A DNA stretch of 42,143 nt, taken from contig NZ_JACJUQ010000019.1 of assembly GCF_014235845.1 (NCBI RefSeq), forward strand, positions 1 through 42,143. Reading direction: 5' to 3'. Source of the stretch: Pontivivens nitratireducens. Lineage in GTDB: Bacteria; Pseudomonadota; Alphaproteobacteria; Rhodobacterales; Rhodobacteraceae. The translations under genes were made by a program, and so were the position numbers. The notes under the pieces are model-generated. The model had not been told where the DNA came from. It worked only from the letters and a program-made list of their open reading frames with translations, and searched no databases. Positions 17,052-26,494 of this stretch are shown here, one piece after another. Positions within the stretch are counted from its first letter, which is position 1, and each line of letters begins with the position of its first letter.

Positions 17052-17918
17052 CTACTTCTCACTGTCCACGAGACCGCGGATAAACAGTTTCTGCATTGAA
17101 ATGACGACGATGATCGGAGGGATCATTGCCAAAATGGACGTCGCCATAATGACCGGCCAGTTTGCCGTGTCATCGCCTGACGGAAACATCTGTTTGATGC
17201 CCATCACAATGGTGTTCATCGACGGGTCCGTCGTGATCAGCAGCGGCCAGAGGTACTGGTTCCAGCCGTAGATAAACAGGATCACGAACAATGCGGCGAT
17301 GTTTGTGCGGCTCATCGGGAAAAGGATATCCCGGAAGAACCGCATGGGTGAGGCACCGTCCACGCGGGCGGCCTCAGCCAGTTCATCGGGCACGGTCATA
17401 TAAAACTGGCGGAACAGAAACGTCGCTGTGGCTGATGCGATGAGCGGCAGGATAAGCCCGCCATAGCTGTTGAGCATTCCAAAGCCCGCGACGACCTCAT
17501 AAGTGGGCACGATACGCACCTCGACGGGGAGCATCAGCGTCAGGAAGATCAGCCAGAAGAAGATCATCTTGCCGGGAAACTTGAAGTAAACGATCGCAAA
17601 CGCCGACAGCAGCGAGATGATGATTTTGCCGACCGCGATACCCATGGCCATAACCAGAGAGTTGAACAGCATCGTTGCAACGGGCACGTTCACACCCGAC
17701 AGCAAGGCCTCGCGATAGTTGGCAAGGAACTGATCGCCGGGCCACAGCGGCATGGGGGGCTGCGTGATTTCCGGTTGGGTGACGGTCGATGCGACGAAGG
17801 CCAGCCAGATCGGGAAAAACACGATGAGAACGCCACCGATCATGATGACATGGCTAAGCCACAATGACGCGCCGCGCCTTTCGACCATGCCGGGGGGGGG
17901 ATCATTATATTGGGTCAA
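17052..17918 (-). CDS. ugpE: glycerol-3-phosphate ABC transporter permease UgpE
   Basis: 288 residues, six membrane segments, with the MalG-type EAA loop [20 protein letters not shown]. The N-terminal segment [21 protein letters not shown] is followed by a periplasmic loop holding [19 protein letters not shown], typical of UgpE. Its start overlaps the ugpA stop by four bases (ATGA). Confidence 0.92.
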   Translation of the reverse strand: MTQYNDPPPGMVERRGASLWLSHVIMIGGVLIVFFPIWLAFVASTVTQPEITQPPMPLWPGDQFLANYREALLSGVNVPVATMLFNSLVMAMGIAVGKIIISLLSAFAIVYFKFPGKMIFFWLIFLTLMLPVEVRIVPTYEVVAGFGMLNSYGGLILPLIASATATFLFRQFYMTVPDELAEAARVDGASPMRFFRDILFPMSRTNIAALFVILFIYGWNQYLWPLLITTDPSMNTIVMGIKQMFPSGDDTANWPVIMATSILAMIPPIIVVISMQKLFIRGLVDSEK

Positions 17919-18796
17919 TAATGCACCCTCCGCTCAATGAATTTAAACTGGAAGATTGTCAGCGCCCCGACGACAACCAGCAAGATCACCGACTGCGCGG
18001 CAGAGGAGCCGAGGTCCTGGCCCACGAACCCGTCCGAGAAGACTTTGTAGACCAGAATGGTCGTGGATTGTTGCGGTCCGCCTGACGTGATCGTGTGGAT
18101 CACACCGAAAGTTTCAAAGAAGGCGTAGACGATGTTGACGACCAGCAAGAAGAACGTCGTCGGCGACAACAGCGGCAAAACGATGGTCCAGAACCGACGC
18201 CAGAACCGCGCGCCGTCAATCGCCGCGGCTTCTATGACAGATTTCGGAATCGCCTGAAGCGCCGCGAAAAAGAACAGGAAGTTGTAGCTGATGCGCCCCC
18301 AGGCGGAGGCCACGACAACCAGGCCCATGGCCTCTCCACCGTTCAGCACGTGGTTCCAATCATATCCCAAATGGCCCAGATACCACGAGACGACGCCGAC
18401 ACGCGTGTTGAACATGAACAGCCACAACACGCCCGCGATGGCGGGCGCCACGGCATAGGGCCAGATCAGCATGGTACGGTACACGCCTGCGCCCTTGATC
18501 AAACGATCCGCGACAACCGCCAGAAACAGGGCTGGAACCATGGAACACAGCGTGACGAGGGTCGAGAAGATTGCCGTCGTCAGGAATGAGGCGCGATAGT
18601 AGGGGTCAGACAGCAGGTATTCAAAGTTGCCCAGGCCGACATATTGCATCGACAGGCCGAACGGGTCCGGAATGAACAAGGACTGCCAAACGGCCTGTCC
18701 TGCGGGGTAAAAAAAGAACACCGCAGACACCAGGACCTGCGGCGCGATCAGGCACAGCGGCAATAGCCAGCCTTTGAACGTGACCCGTTTTTCCAT
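17915..18796 (-). CDS. ugpA: glycerol-3-phosphate ABC transporter permease UgpA
   Basis: 293 residues, six membrane segments. The EAA-type loop is [20 protein letters not shown] and the N terminus is [20 protein letters not shown], both typical of UgpA/MalF-type permeases lacking the MalF insertion. It couples directly to ugpE. About 60 bases separate it from ugpB, with a short GC-rich repeat (GCGGGCG...CGCCCGC near 18820-18845) that may form a hairpin modulating expression after ugpB. Confidence 0.92.
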   Translation of the reverse strand: MEKRVTFKGWLLPLCLIAPQVLVSAVFFFYPAGQAVWQSLFIPDPFGLSMQYVGLGNFEYLLSDPYYRASFLTTAIFSTLVTLCSMVPALFLAVVADRLIKGAGVYRTMLIWPYAVAPAIAGVLWLFMFNTRVGVVSWYLGHLGYDWNHVLNGGEAMGLVVVASAWGRISYNFLFFFAALQAIPKSVIEAAAIDGARFWRRFWTIVLPLLSPTTFFLLVVNIVYAFFETFGVIHTITSGGPQQSTTILVYKVFSDGFVGQDLGSSAAQSVILLVVVGALTIFQFKFIERRVHY

Positions 18797-18858
18797 AAAT
18801 AGAGCGCCTCAATAAACATGCGGGCGACCACAATCGGCCGCCCGCATCATATGCTTGA

Positions 18859-20169
18859 TTAGTTCGCCTGCTCAAAGCGGCGCAGCAACTGATTGCCACG
18901 TGTCACGGCGCTATCGAGTGCGGATTGCGCGTCCTTGTCACCGGCCCAGACGGCCTCAAACTCTTCGTCGATGATCCCGCGGATCTGGTCGAATGAGCCA
19001 AGACGCAGGCCCTTGGAGTTCGAGGTCGGCTCATTCGCGGTCATCTGAAGGACGGCCACTTCGGTGCCGAGGTTGTCGGCGTAAAAACCGGATTCACGCG
19101 TGGCCTCGGCGGCGTCGTTGGTGATTGGCAAATAGCCGGTGTCCTGATGCCATTGCGCTTGCACCGGTGTGGATGACAGATATGCGAGGAACTGTGCCGC
19201 ACCTTCGTATTCTTCCGGTTCATGACCCTCCATCACCCAGAGGGAAGCACCACCGATGATGGTGTTTTGCGGGCTGTTGCCGACACCTTCCCAATACGGA
19301 AGGGGGCGCACGTCAAAATCGAACTCGGCATCTGCCTCGATACCCGCATACCCAGCAGAGCTTTCGGTGAACAGGGCACATTCGCCGGCACGGAAGTTTG
19401 CGCCGCTTTCATTGCGCCGACCCAGATAGATGAATTTTCCGTCCTGCGCCCACTCGCCCATGGCCGAGATATGCGCAACCTGCGCTTCGCCGTTGAACAC
19501 CAATTCAACATCAGTCCCTGCAAATCCGTTCTCTTGCGTGGCAAAAGGAACGTCATGGTAGGCAGAGAGGTTTTCGAGGTGAATCCAGCTCTGCCATGCA
19601 GTGGTCAGGGGGCAAGTGCTGCCACCGTCCTTGAGCGCGGTCAGCACCTCACCGACGTTTTGCCAGGTGGACAGATCAGTGTCAGGATCGACGCCAGCAG
19701 CCTCGAACGCATCACGGTTTACCCACAGGACGGGCGTGGACGCGTTGAACGGCAAGGACAGCATCTCGCCCTCGGTGTTGGTGTAATATCCATTGACCGC
19801 ACCGATATAGGCATCGGGATCAAACTCAGCGCCAGAGGCTTCCATGACTTCAGTGACCGAGCGTACCGCCCCTTCGGCGGCCATCATCGTGGCTGTTCCG
19901 ACCTCAAACACCATCAGGATGTGCGGCTGTTCACCGGCGCGGAATGCCGCAATGCCTGCATTCAACGTCTCGGAATAGTTTCCCTTGTGGGATGCAACGA
20001 CGGTAAACTCGTCTTGGCTCGCGTTGAAATCTTCCACTTGGTCCGCGACCAGTTCACCAAGGCGACCGGTAAAGGCATGCCAGAATTGGATTTCGGTTTC
20101 GGCATAGGCCGCAAACGGCGAAAGGATCGTTGATCCGGCGATCAAGGCGCCAGTTGTCAGATTTTTCAT
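18859..20169 (-). CDS. ugpB: glycerol-3-phosphate-binding periplasmic protein
   Basis: 436 residues. Signal peptide (about 1-23) MKNLTTGALIAGSTILSPF ending AYA, with cleavage before ETEIQFWHAFTG. The mature part is a family 1 extracellular solute-binding protein with UgpB hallmarks FWHAFTGRLGE, NASTPVLWVNRDAFEAAGVD and GGASLWVMEGH. ATG 20169 has GGAG eight bases upstream. First gene of the operon. By family it binds glycerol-3-phosphate or glycerophosphodiesters. I saw no clear Pho box upstream. Confidence 0.92.
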   Translation of the reverse strand: MKNLTTGALIAGSTILSPFAAYAETEIQFWHAFTGRLGELVADQVEDFNASQDEFTVVASHKGNYSETLNAGIAAFRAGEQPHILMVFEVGTATMMAAEGAVRSVTEVMEASGAEFDPDAYIGAVNGYYTNTEGEMLSLPFNASTPVLWVNRDAFEAAGVDPDTDLSTWQNVGEVLTALKDGGSTCPLTTAWQSWIHLENLSAYHDVPFATQENGFAGTDVELVFNGEAQVAHISAMGEWAQDGKFIYLGRRNESGANFRAGECALFTESSAGYAGIEADAEFDFDVRPLPYWEGVGNSPQNTIIGGASLWVMEGHEPEEYEGAAQFLAYLSSTPVQAQWHQDTGYLPITNDAAEATRESGFYADNLGTEVAVLQMTANEPTSNSKGLRLGSFDQIRGIIDEEFEAVWAGDKDAQSALDSAVTRGNQLLRRFEQAN

Positions 20170-20539
20170 GTGTTTCTCCCGAGTATCGCATCAAACTTCT
20201 TGTCGATGCTGAATTTCTACACGTTATCCGAGCGTTCGCATGGTTCAAGACTATTCCCGTGCCAGGTTCCATAACATGAAGCTATGGAAATTTGCAGGAA
20301 TGGATGCGCAATGACATCGTGACCAAGACTACGACAACTCGACGCCCTCAAATCAGTCACACATCACAGGAGTGTGACACGGCGCGAAAAACCTCGAATT
20401 TTCGCAAACCGGCGGCAGGTGACCGCATACAGCCTTGCCCAACGAGTTCGGTCATACGGTGGAGGAAGGACAAGAGGCGCGCTCGCACGGCGCGCCACCT
20501 AATAGCAGGCAAGCATTGATATAATTTTTGAAAAATGGT
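20170..20539. other. ugpB upstream region and left flank of the integrated element
   Basis: No gene supported. It holds the ugpB leader (20170-20300) and, at 20356-20378, a perfect inverted repeat GTCACAC-N9-GTGTGAC. It ends at the attachment site. Confidence 0.5.
20356..20378. promoter_or_regulatory. 7-bp inverted repeat, possible operator
   Basis: GTCACAC, nine bases, GTGTGAC: a perfect dyad with about 16 bp between half-site centres, the geometry of a dimeric regulator site. It is about 190 bases upstream of ugpB and 160 bases outside the integrated element. The regulator is unknown. Confidence 0.4.
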
Positions 20540-20582
20540 GACCCCGGCAGGATTCGAACCTGCAACCTGCCCCTTAGGAGGG
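20536..20582 (-). repeat. attachment site copy with partial tRNA-Arg 3' end
   Basis: On the minus strand this reads the anticodon arm 3' side, T arm and acceptor of tRNA-Arg, ending GGGGTCACCA. Forty-three bases are identical to the intact tRNA; the discriminator base is A here and G in the intact copy. The 5' half of the tRNA is missing, so it cannot be functional. Confidence 0.9.
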
Positions 20583-20596
20583 AACCGTTCATAGCG

Positions 20597-21691
20597 TTAG
20601 TCCTTCTTTGATTTCTGCTGCTTGGGTGTTTGTACAAGGTCTTCCTGTACATAGTTTGTACGAAAACGGGCCCTGACATCGGCCTCATCCGTCTCTGCGT
20701 GGGCATAGATACGCATCGGCAAATTAGGGTCAGCCCAGCGGCCAGCTTTGGCCGCGGTTACGGGATCGACACCCTGCCGGACGACTAATTCAGTGAAGAA
20801 CCCATGACGCCCTGCTTGGTGCGCGGATAGGTATTGGATACCAGCCCGCTTGCAGATGGTCTTCCAGCGGGTGTTGTATCCGGTCGAGCTGCCATAGCCA
20901 AAAACGCGCGGCTTCATGAATTTGCCGGTCTTGCGGTTCTTGGGTCGCTTTGGTGGCAAGGCCAGCAGTTCGTCCATCATCTCTGGCGATACCGTGATCC
21001 AGCTCTCGGGGTGTCCCTTCTGGGCCTTCACCTTGACCTTGTTCTCGGCAGGCCGCAGATCATGAGGTTCTAACGAAACAGCCTGATCGATCCGCGCCGC
21101 CGTCTCGAACATGAACCGGACAAGCGCCGCGTTGTACGGATCAGCAGCGCTGCAAAACGCCTCGATCCACTCCTTGTCCGCAGGGGTACGCTCAACACGG
21201 CTTGGCTTGTCGCGCAGCTTGTCCTGCGAAATACGCTCAAATTTACTGTAGGGCTTTACGCGGATCAGAGGCGTCCCCAATATCTGGTGTGCATTATTGA
21301 TGACAGCGCTTGCTGGAACAATAATTTCCCTCCACCAAGTATCGGTCGATGCCATCGGTTTCCAATCTGGCCCAAACCCCTTCAACAAAGCGCCTGTGAT
21401 AGCCGTCAGCGGCATGGCCCCAATCTCTTTGACAATTGGAATGAGTCGCTCAGCGTCTTCTTCTGAGGCGTTGTAGAGCATGATTGCATCTGAAAATGTC
21501 TTGCTGATCTCATCGCCAACAACGTGTCGACGTATCTGCATTTCAGTTTCAAGCGCTACCCAGTCCCGCGCGCCTGCTTCTGTAGGTGCCTTAGTGCTTC
21601 GCCGGTATGGGCCTGCGATACGCCTGCCGTTGTACTCGACCCAGCCCTTAACCCAGTAGAAGCGACCCCTCTTGTAGATTTGGAGCGGCAT
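20597..21691 (-). CDS. int: tyrosine-type integrase of the element
   Basis: 364 residues; ATG 21691 is preceded by GGAGG. The N-terminal region (KRGRFYWVKGWVEYNGRRI, about 1-30) resembles the arm-binding/SAM-like start of phage-type integrases. The catalytic domain (about 165-345) has the expected tetrad: Arg in FETAARIDQAVSL, Lys in VKAQKGHPESW, HxxR in SAHQAGRHGFF, Trp in GRWADPN and Tyr in MRIYAHAE. It lies next to the displaced attachment site and would catalyse recombination between the element and the tRNA-Arg 3' end. Confidence 0.9.
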   Translation of the reverse strand: MPLQIYKRGRFYWVKGWVEYNGRRIAGPYRRSTKAPTEAGARDWVALETEMQIRRHVVGDEISKTFSDAIMLYNASEEDAERLIPIVKEIGAMPLTAITGALLKGFGPDWKPMASTDTWWREIIVPASAVINNAHQILGTPLIRVKPYSKFERISQDKLRDKPSRVERTPADKEWIEAFCSAADPYNAALVRFMFETAARIDQAVSLEPHDLRPAENKVKVKAQKGHPESWITVSPEMMDELLALPPKRPKNRKTGKFMKPRVFGYGSSTGYNTRWKTICKRAGIQYLSAHQAGRHGFFTELVVRQGVDPVTAAKAGRWADPNLPMRIYAHAETDEADVRARFRTNYVQEDLVQTPKQQKSKKD

Positions 21692-21903
21692 GGCTGACCT
21701 CCTTCAAAAATCGTATCGATCTGCGCGGGCGTGATCAGCATGGTCCGCCCAAGGCGGTAAAATGCCCCTGTTTCATTTGCCCGCTCGCGCAAGGTTCGCT
21801 CTGAGATGTCGATCCCTAAGTCCGACATGACCGCGACCCATTGAGCCGGCGTCTTTCCCAGCCCCAAGATTTGAGAACCATCGGTGGTGTCTTGGATAGA
21901 CAT
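21556..21903 (-). CDS. small helix-turn-helix protein, possible excisionase
   Basis: 115 codons. Residues about 14-70 form a HTH-like unit (KTPAQWVAVMSDLGIDISER, RERANETGAFYRLGRTMLIT). The last about 45 codons overlap the integrase start in another frame and are compositionally odd (Ser/Arg/Thr), so the C terminus may be a chance read-through. Its position between a second HTH gene and int suggests a recombination directionality factor or regulator of int. Not assignable to a named family. Confidence 0.6.
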   Translation of the reverse strand: MSIQDTTDGSQILGLGKTPAQWVAVMSDLGIDISERTLRERANETGAFYRLGRTMLITPAQIDTIFEGGQPCRSKSTRGVASTGLRAGSSTTAGVSQAHTGEALRHLQKQARGTG

Positions 21904-21906
21904 GAC

Positions 21907-22125
21907 TCATCCCTCCCTGCGCGAGATTGCCGCTTTGGTTTCGGCTTTCACCGTGAACTGGGCCACATACTTTTCCCAAGCCCCGCTGGGAATTTTCGGG
22001 TTCCGTTTCCCAGGCGCGGTGTAGATATGATCCAGCATGTCCTCGCGGATCAGGTAGCGAACGTTGGTCACAGGAATGCCAACTCGCTCCGCCAGCTCTT
22101 TGGGTGTCTCGAGAAGTTTAGTCAT
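21907..22125 (-). CDS. excisionase-like winged HTH protein
   Basis: 72 residues from ATG 22125 behind GAGGGG. It begins MTKLLETPKELAERVGIPVT, then RYLIREDMLDHIYTAPG and KIPSGAWEKYV, the arrangement of Xis/MerR-like DNA-binding proteins that read an AlpA/excisionase-type site. It sits three bases upstream of the next HTH gene, so the two and int form one operon. Likely a directionality factor; the alternative is a repressor of the same operon. Confidence 0.65.
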   Translation of the reverse strand: MTKLLETPKELAERVGIPVTNVRYLIREDMLDHIYTAPGKRNPKIPSGAWEKYVAQFTVKAETKAAISRREG

Positions 22126-22300
22126 GGATCGCCCCTCAGCCAATTGCTCACGTATCGAGGCGAAAGAATTAGTTTTGCGTTCAGAAAGAAACAAAACTAC
22201 GCTGATCTTGGATGAATCAGACGTATCGCCATCGTTCGTAACACATATTGTTAAATATGATCACGAATGAGGTCAATGCGATTACAAACGAAAGTTGCAA

Positions 22301-22735
22301 ATGGCAGTTCAGGGAATGGGAGAACGCCTCGCGGCAGTCAGAACCATGTCTAAGCTCTCCCAAGAGGATATGTGTCGTCGTTTGGGGATAAGTCGCAGCG
22401 CGTTCCAGAATTATGAACGGGGGCAACGTGACCTGACCGCCGAACTCCTGTTCAAGGTCTATAAAGAGTTCGACGTTGACCCGCTCTGGATGCTCGAAGG
22501 TGACACCGAAACTGGCAAAAGCAGGCGCCACGAAGAGGTGACACAAGCCTACCGAAAGATTGGCCTCGCGGTCGAGAATCGCATTAGCGAACGTAGCCTG
22601 AAGGTAACCCCAGAAAAGAAGTGGGACGCAATCGACTTCCTTTTCGCTGAGTTTCTTAACACGGACGCTTTGGGTGGCGAGGATCACGAGCTAGATACCA
22701 AGCGGATCGATAGCATTTTAGGACTGGTGGCATAA
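22301..22735 (+). CDS. XRE-family transcriptional regulator
   Basis: About 144 residues from ATG 22301; an internal Met at GMGERLAAVR is also possible. The HTH at about 8-65 reads MSKLSQEDMCRRLGISRSAF, then QNYERGQRDLTAELLFKVY, a classic cro/CI-like domain. The C-terminal part is helical. It is divergent from the excisionase-like genes, so the AT-rich gap 22126-22300 probably holds promoters and operators for both. Its TAA overlaps the next ATG (TAATG), which ties it to the cargo operon as probable controller. Confidence 0.8.
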   Translation: MAVQGMGERLAAVRTMSKLSQEDMCRRLGISRSAFQNYERGQRDLTAELLFKVYKEFDVDPLWMLEGDTETGKSRRHEEVTQAYRKIGLAVENRISERSLKVTPEKKWDAIDFLFAEFLNTDALGGEDHELDTKRIDSILGLVA

Positions 22736-23340
22736 TGTCTGACACTGACTTTCCCGGAAGCATCCATGTCTTGAAGCCACGAAAAGTTTCCGTGTCGCGG
22801 AAACTCGATAGTTTCTTAAATGCAACTGGCTTAGCGCATTCTAATGGTGTTCCGATTAACGATGAGACTCGACCCAAAGCTGGCAGTTTGAATGCCTTGT
22901 TGTGCGCGGGTTGTGGCCAAGTCGAGTATCTGACCCGCGAGTATTGTCGCTGTGGTCACTATCTGAGCGGTCAACTTCAAGACGAGTATCTTGCTTTCGA
23001 ACAGAGCCTCCACGCTAGAAATGCAGAATTGTCTAATGAGGTTGAGCGTACACTAAAGCCCCTCCGGTACTGCTACCTGCTTGCCTTGCCTTTTATGATC
23101 ATGCCTGCTCTACATGCTCTTTTTTGGTCTGATAGCTTCGCCCTCAGTACATTTCTTTGGTGGATGCCAGCCATGCTAATCGCCGGTGCTGGTATGTTTG
23201 CGGAGAGGCATGTCATTCGGCCACTTGAGGAAAGCAACCAGTTACTCAATAACTACACCTTCGATGTTTTCCTATCCAACAGATATCAGCACCCTAACAA
23301 ACCGTTTTTTGAAGAAGGGCTAGAAGCCAATGGTGTATAA
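22735..23340 (+). CDS. zinc-ribbon protein with two membrane segments, unknown
   Basis: 201 residues, start overlapping the XRE stop. A zinc-ribbon-like C57-x2-C60...C71-x-C73 (LCAGCGQ, YCRCGHY) is followed by a helical stretch and two hydrophobic helices at about 112-131 and 137-156, then a soluble tail. The topology fits a membrane-anchored sensor or effector with its zinc knuckle in the cytoplasm. I do not recognise the family. Coupling to an XRE regulator and position before the ATPase gene suggest that it belongs to the cargo system. Confidence 0.7.
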   Translation: MSDTDFPGSIHVLKPRKVSVSRKLDSFLNATGLAHSNGVPINDETRPKAGSLNALLCAGCGQVEYLTREYCRCGHYLSGQLQDEYLAFEQSLHARNAELSNEVERTLKPLRYCYLLALPFMIMPALHALFWSDSFALSTFLWWMPAMLIAGAGMFAERHVIRPLEESNQLLNNYTFDVFLSNRYQHPNKPFFEEGLEANGV

Positions 23341-23514
23341 CCCCTTGTTTCACTTTACTCCAAGTCAGCAAAGGTCCTTTACTTCTGGCCCTAAAACATC
23401 CTGTAAAAGCTTGGGTTTGTCAGTGGTGTCTTTACACAACGGATCCGGACAAGACAAAGAACTGGCCCTGTCATTGGGTCAAACTAAAACCACCCAAGCT
23501 GGATTGAAAAGTTA

Positions 23515-26481
23515 GTGGCAAAGTTTCACATCAGAGCGCGAACCATTGACCTTCTTGGTCGACAGCAAATCGCCAACATATCCACGGCAATAAGTGAGCT
23601 CTTCAAGAATGCGCATGATGCTTATGCCACTACAGCTGAAGTCGACTACTTTCGAGACGATGGATTATTTGTCTTAAGAGATGACGGTCTCGGGATGACT
23701 AAGCAAGACTTTGAAGATCGCTGGCTCACACTTGGGACTGACAGCAAGGTAGGATCGTTTTCAGGCTTAAAACGTCCCCCAGTTGACAGCGCACAAGACA
23801 TTCGTCCGCTACTTGGCGAAAAGGGTATAGGACGGCTAGCAATTGCGGTTATCGGCCGACAAGTACTTGTACTAACTCGCGCAAAAGTCGATGGAAAAGC
23901 TGAGGACAGCATTACCGCAGCTTACATCCATTGGGGCTTGTTTGAGCTACCTGGGATCGATCTCGACGAAATTGTTATCCCACTTGAAACTTTCAGAGCT
24001 GACACCCTGCCGAACCTTGAAGACGTGCAAGAGATGGTGTCAAAAGCCCGGGACAGCTTGGAAAGCCTAGCAAGCCGGATAGACGAAAAGGTTGCAAAGT
24101 CTATCCGCAACGATATGGACGCCTTCAAAGTAGACCCTCGAGATGCGTCAACCTACCTTGGGCAACCTTCTTTCGATTTGAACGGTTCCGGAACTCATTT
24201 TTACATACTGCCTGCAGATGAGATCATCCAAGACGATATTGATGATCGGGATGAGTCCACCAAGGCAACAAGGTTCGAGAAAAACCTTATCGGCTTCACA
24301 AATACCATGACACCGGAATTCCGGAAGCCAAAGATCATAACACGGTTTAGAGATCACGTAGACGAGGGAGAGCCTTTAGAGAGAGTCGGCGAGAAGGCAT
24401 TCTTTAGTCCCGAAGAGTTCAAGCAAGTCGACCATCATATTCGCGGTCGCTTCGATGAATTCGGTCAGTTTCGTGGGAAGGTTGGCGTCTATCAAACGTT
24501 GCCCTCCGAATATGTGCTCAACTGGTCAAATACAGACGGTAAACCGACTAGTTGCGGCCCTTTTGACTTTTCAATCGCGGTGATACAGCCAACGCCAACG
24601 GACTCGTTAGTTGATCCAACCGAGCACGCCAAAATCCGAAGAAAGCTTGAACGGCATGGTGGAGTTTACATCTACAAAGATGGGGTCCGAGTTCAACCAT
24701 ATGGCGGTCCTGACTTCGACTTCCTCGATGTTGAGCGCCGGCGAAACTTGCGAGCAGCAACAGCCTACTACTCCTTCAGAAATATCATGGGGGCGGTCGA
24801 ACTAACGTCTCGAGACAATCCCAACTTGGTAGAAAAAGCAGGGAGGGAAGGTTTTCGTGAGGATAAGGCTTACCGGCAGTTTCGAAGTATTCTGATTAAC
24901 TTTTTCATACAGTCGGCGGCAGATTTCTTCCGGGAAAATGGCAAATATTCTGAAGAATGGACTGAAAAACGTTATGAACTTCAACGCCTCGATGAAGTTC
25001 GAAAGAAGCGTGAGAAACAGTCCAAAGGCAAGAAAGACAGGTTCGGTGATCAGCTAGAGAAATTCTTCAAGGTTATAGACTCCGGACAGTTGCCAAAAAC
25101 CATATCTGATACGGTTGCAGGTTTTGAAGCGGACGTGCTTTACGAAATCAATAGCAAGAAGAATCCACAAGCCAAGGCACTTGCAATTGGCCGTCTGGAG
25201 GCTGAGGCGAAGTTGCATCTGGACCAACTTCGCAAGGAGCATGCTATCTCGAAACCGCGAGGTGTTGGTCTAAACACTGAACTACGCAACAACTGGGAAG
25301 CCTACCAAACAGAAATGGGCAGGCTAACGAATGACCTGGTGTTGCCTGCCGAGAAGACGATCGAGAACATCGTCACAACAACTGTAAAGAAAAACAAGCT
25401 GAACCTTGAGCCTGGGCTGCGACTGAATGCTGCCGTCCAAAAGCACACGAAAGAGACCCTTTCAACCATGAAAACTCTGCGGACGCAGACGGAGGAGACC
25501 CTAACCGACCTGACACGCACAGTAAGAGATACAACAAAAAACAGCTTTCGAAACGTATCGAAAGTCGTTGATGAGGTCCTCGCCGAGCTTGAGGCCGTTA
25601 AAGGTAAGAAGCAGGCAGAGTTCGATTTCTCAAAACAGCGGGAGGCTTTCGAGACCTTGGTAGCTGACGCATTCGAAGAAGAGAGCGAAAAACTGCGGAA
25701 GATCTACAGTCAACTCGACGCTGTTCTATCATCAACCCAATCCAGCGGTTCAGATATGGTCGAAGTCACTGAAGCGCTGGAAGAGGAAGTCGTGGCGCTT
25801 CGCGAGCGACAAGAGGTCGATTTCGAGCTCGCCCAAATTGGGATGGCGCTGAACACGATTAACCATGAATTTGGAAAGACGGCTGGTAGCTTGCGAGACG
25901 GCCTTAGACGCATGAAATCTTGGGCCCATGCCAATCCTGACATGAAGCGCCTATACGACGACATGCGCGTCAATTTTGATCACTTGGACAGCTACTTGGC
26001 ATTGTTCAACCCACTTGACCGGAAGCTTCAGTCGACAGCCGTCGATATCAAAGGCAGTGACATATTTCGATTTGTGTCTGACTTGTTTGAAAAGCGGCTT
26101 AAACGTCACAATGTTCGGCTGGTCGCTGATGAGGGGTTTAAGGCTCATACTCTTCATGGGTTTCACGCGGACTTCTATCCTGTCTTCGTCAACCTAATCG
26201 ATAATGCGATCTATTGGGCGTCCAGTGCGAGAAACGACGCGGGCATCATTGAACTGATTGAAGACAATGGCGACCTTTGTGTCAGAGACAACGGTCGTGG
26301 AGTGAGTAGCATTGACGTCCGAAACATTTTTGAGCTCAGCTTTACTCGAAAGCCGGGCGGGAGAGGTATGGGACTGCATATTTCAAGGCAGGCGCTTGGC
26401 CGGCTTGGTTACGAACTGAACATCGATCCACCAACCCCCAATTCTGGTGCCTGTTTCCGTATCTCAAAGATGTCTCAATAG
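23515..26481 (+). CDS. dual-ATPase protein: MORC/MutL-like GHKL plus histidine-kinase-like HATPase
   Basis: 988 residues from GTG 23515, which overlaps the stop of a small upstream frame as TAGTG; the ribosome binding site is weak. N-terminal Bergerat fold: E28, N32 and D35 in ELFKNAHDAY, DDGLGM at 56-61, GEKGIGRLA at 101-109, the MORC/MutL/HATPase_c_3 pattern. The central about 480-780 is highly charged and helical, probably coiled coil (KKREKQSKGKKDR, LEEEVVALRERQEVD). The C-terminal part resembles a histidine kinase: H784 in INHEFGKTAGSLRDGLRRM, N box NLIDNAIYWA (893-902), RDNGRGV (924-930) and GGRGMGLHIS (948-957). No membrane segment. It is followed 13 bases later by a receiver-domain protein, so a phosphorelay from H784 is plausible. 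Confidence 0.85.
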   Translation: MAKFHIRARTIDLLGRQQIANISTAISELFKNAHDAYATTAEVDYFRDDGLFVLRDDGLGMTKQDFEDRWLTLGTDSKVGSFSGLKRPPVDSAQDIRPLLGEKGIGRLAIAVIGRQVLVLTRAKVDGKAEDSITAAYIHWGLFELPGIDLDEIVIPLETFRADTLPNLEDVQEMVSKARDSLESLASRIDEKVAKSIRNDMDAFKVDPRDASTYLGQPSFDLNGSGTHFYILPADEIIQDDIDDRDESTKATRFEKNLIGFTNTMTPEFRKPKIITRFRDHVDEGEPLERVGEKAFFSPEEFKQVDHHIRGRFDEFGQFRGKVGVYQTLPSEYVLNWSNTDGKPTSCGPFDFSIAVIQPTPTDSLVDPTEHAKIRRKLERHGGVYIYKDGVRVQPYGGPDFDFLDVERRRNLRAATAYYSFRNIMGAVELTSRDNPNLVEKAGREGFREDKAYRQFRSILINFFIQSAADFFRENGKYSEEWTEKRYELQRLDEVRKKREKQSKGKKDRFGDQLEKFFKVIDSGQLPKTISDTVAGFEADVLYEINSKKNPQAKALAIGRLEAEAKLHLDQLRKEHAISKPRGVGLNTELRNNWEAYQTEMGRLTNDLVLPAEKTIENIVTTTVKKNKLNLEPGLRLNAAVQKHTKETLSTMKTLRTQTEETLTDLTRTVRDTTKNSFRNVSKVVDEVLAELEAVKGKKQAEFDFSKQREAFETLVADAFEEESEKLRKIYSQLDAVLSSTQSSGSDMVEVTEALEEEVVALRERQEVDFELAQIGMALNTINHEFGKTAGSLRDGLRRMKSWAHANPDMKRLYDDMRVNFDHLDSYLALFNPLDRKLQSTAVDIKGSDIFRFVSDLFEKRLKRHNVRLVADEGFKAHTLHGFHADFYPVFVNLIDNAIYWASSARNDAGIIELIEDNGDLCVRDNGRGVSSIDVRNIFELSFTRKPGGRGMGLHISRQALGRLGYELNIDPPTPNSGACFRISKMSQ

Positions 26482-26494
26482 AAGATTTGATCAG

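Noticed and set aside
20170-20330. Pho box upstream of ugpB
   Set aside because: No pair of CTGTCAT-like repeats with correct spacing was found, although ugp operons are commonly PhoB-controlled.
23330-23515. 61-codon frame between the zinc-ribbon gene and the ATPase gene
   Set aside because: It overlaps the previous gene by 11 bases, has no ribosome binding site and a low-complexity Ser/Lys sequence; mentioned only as a possible coupling device.
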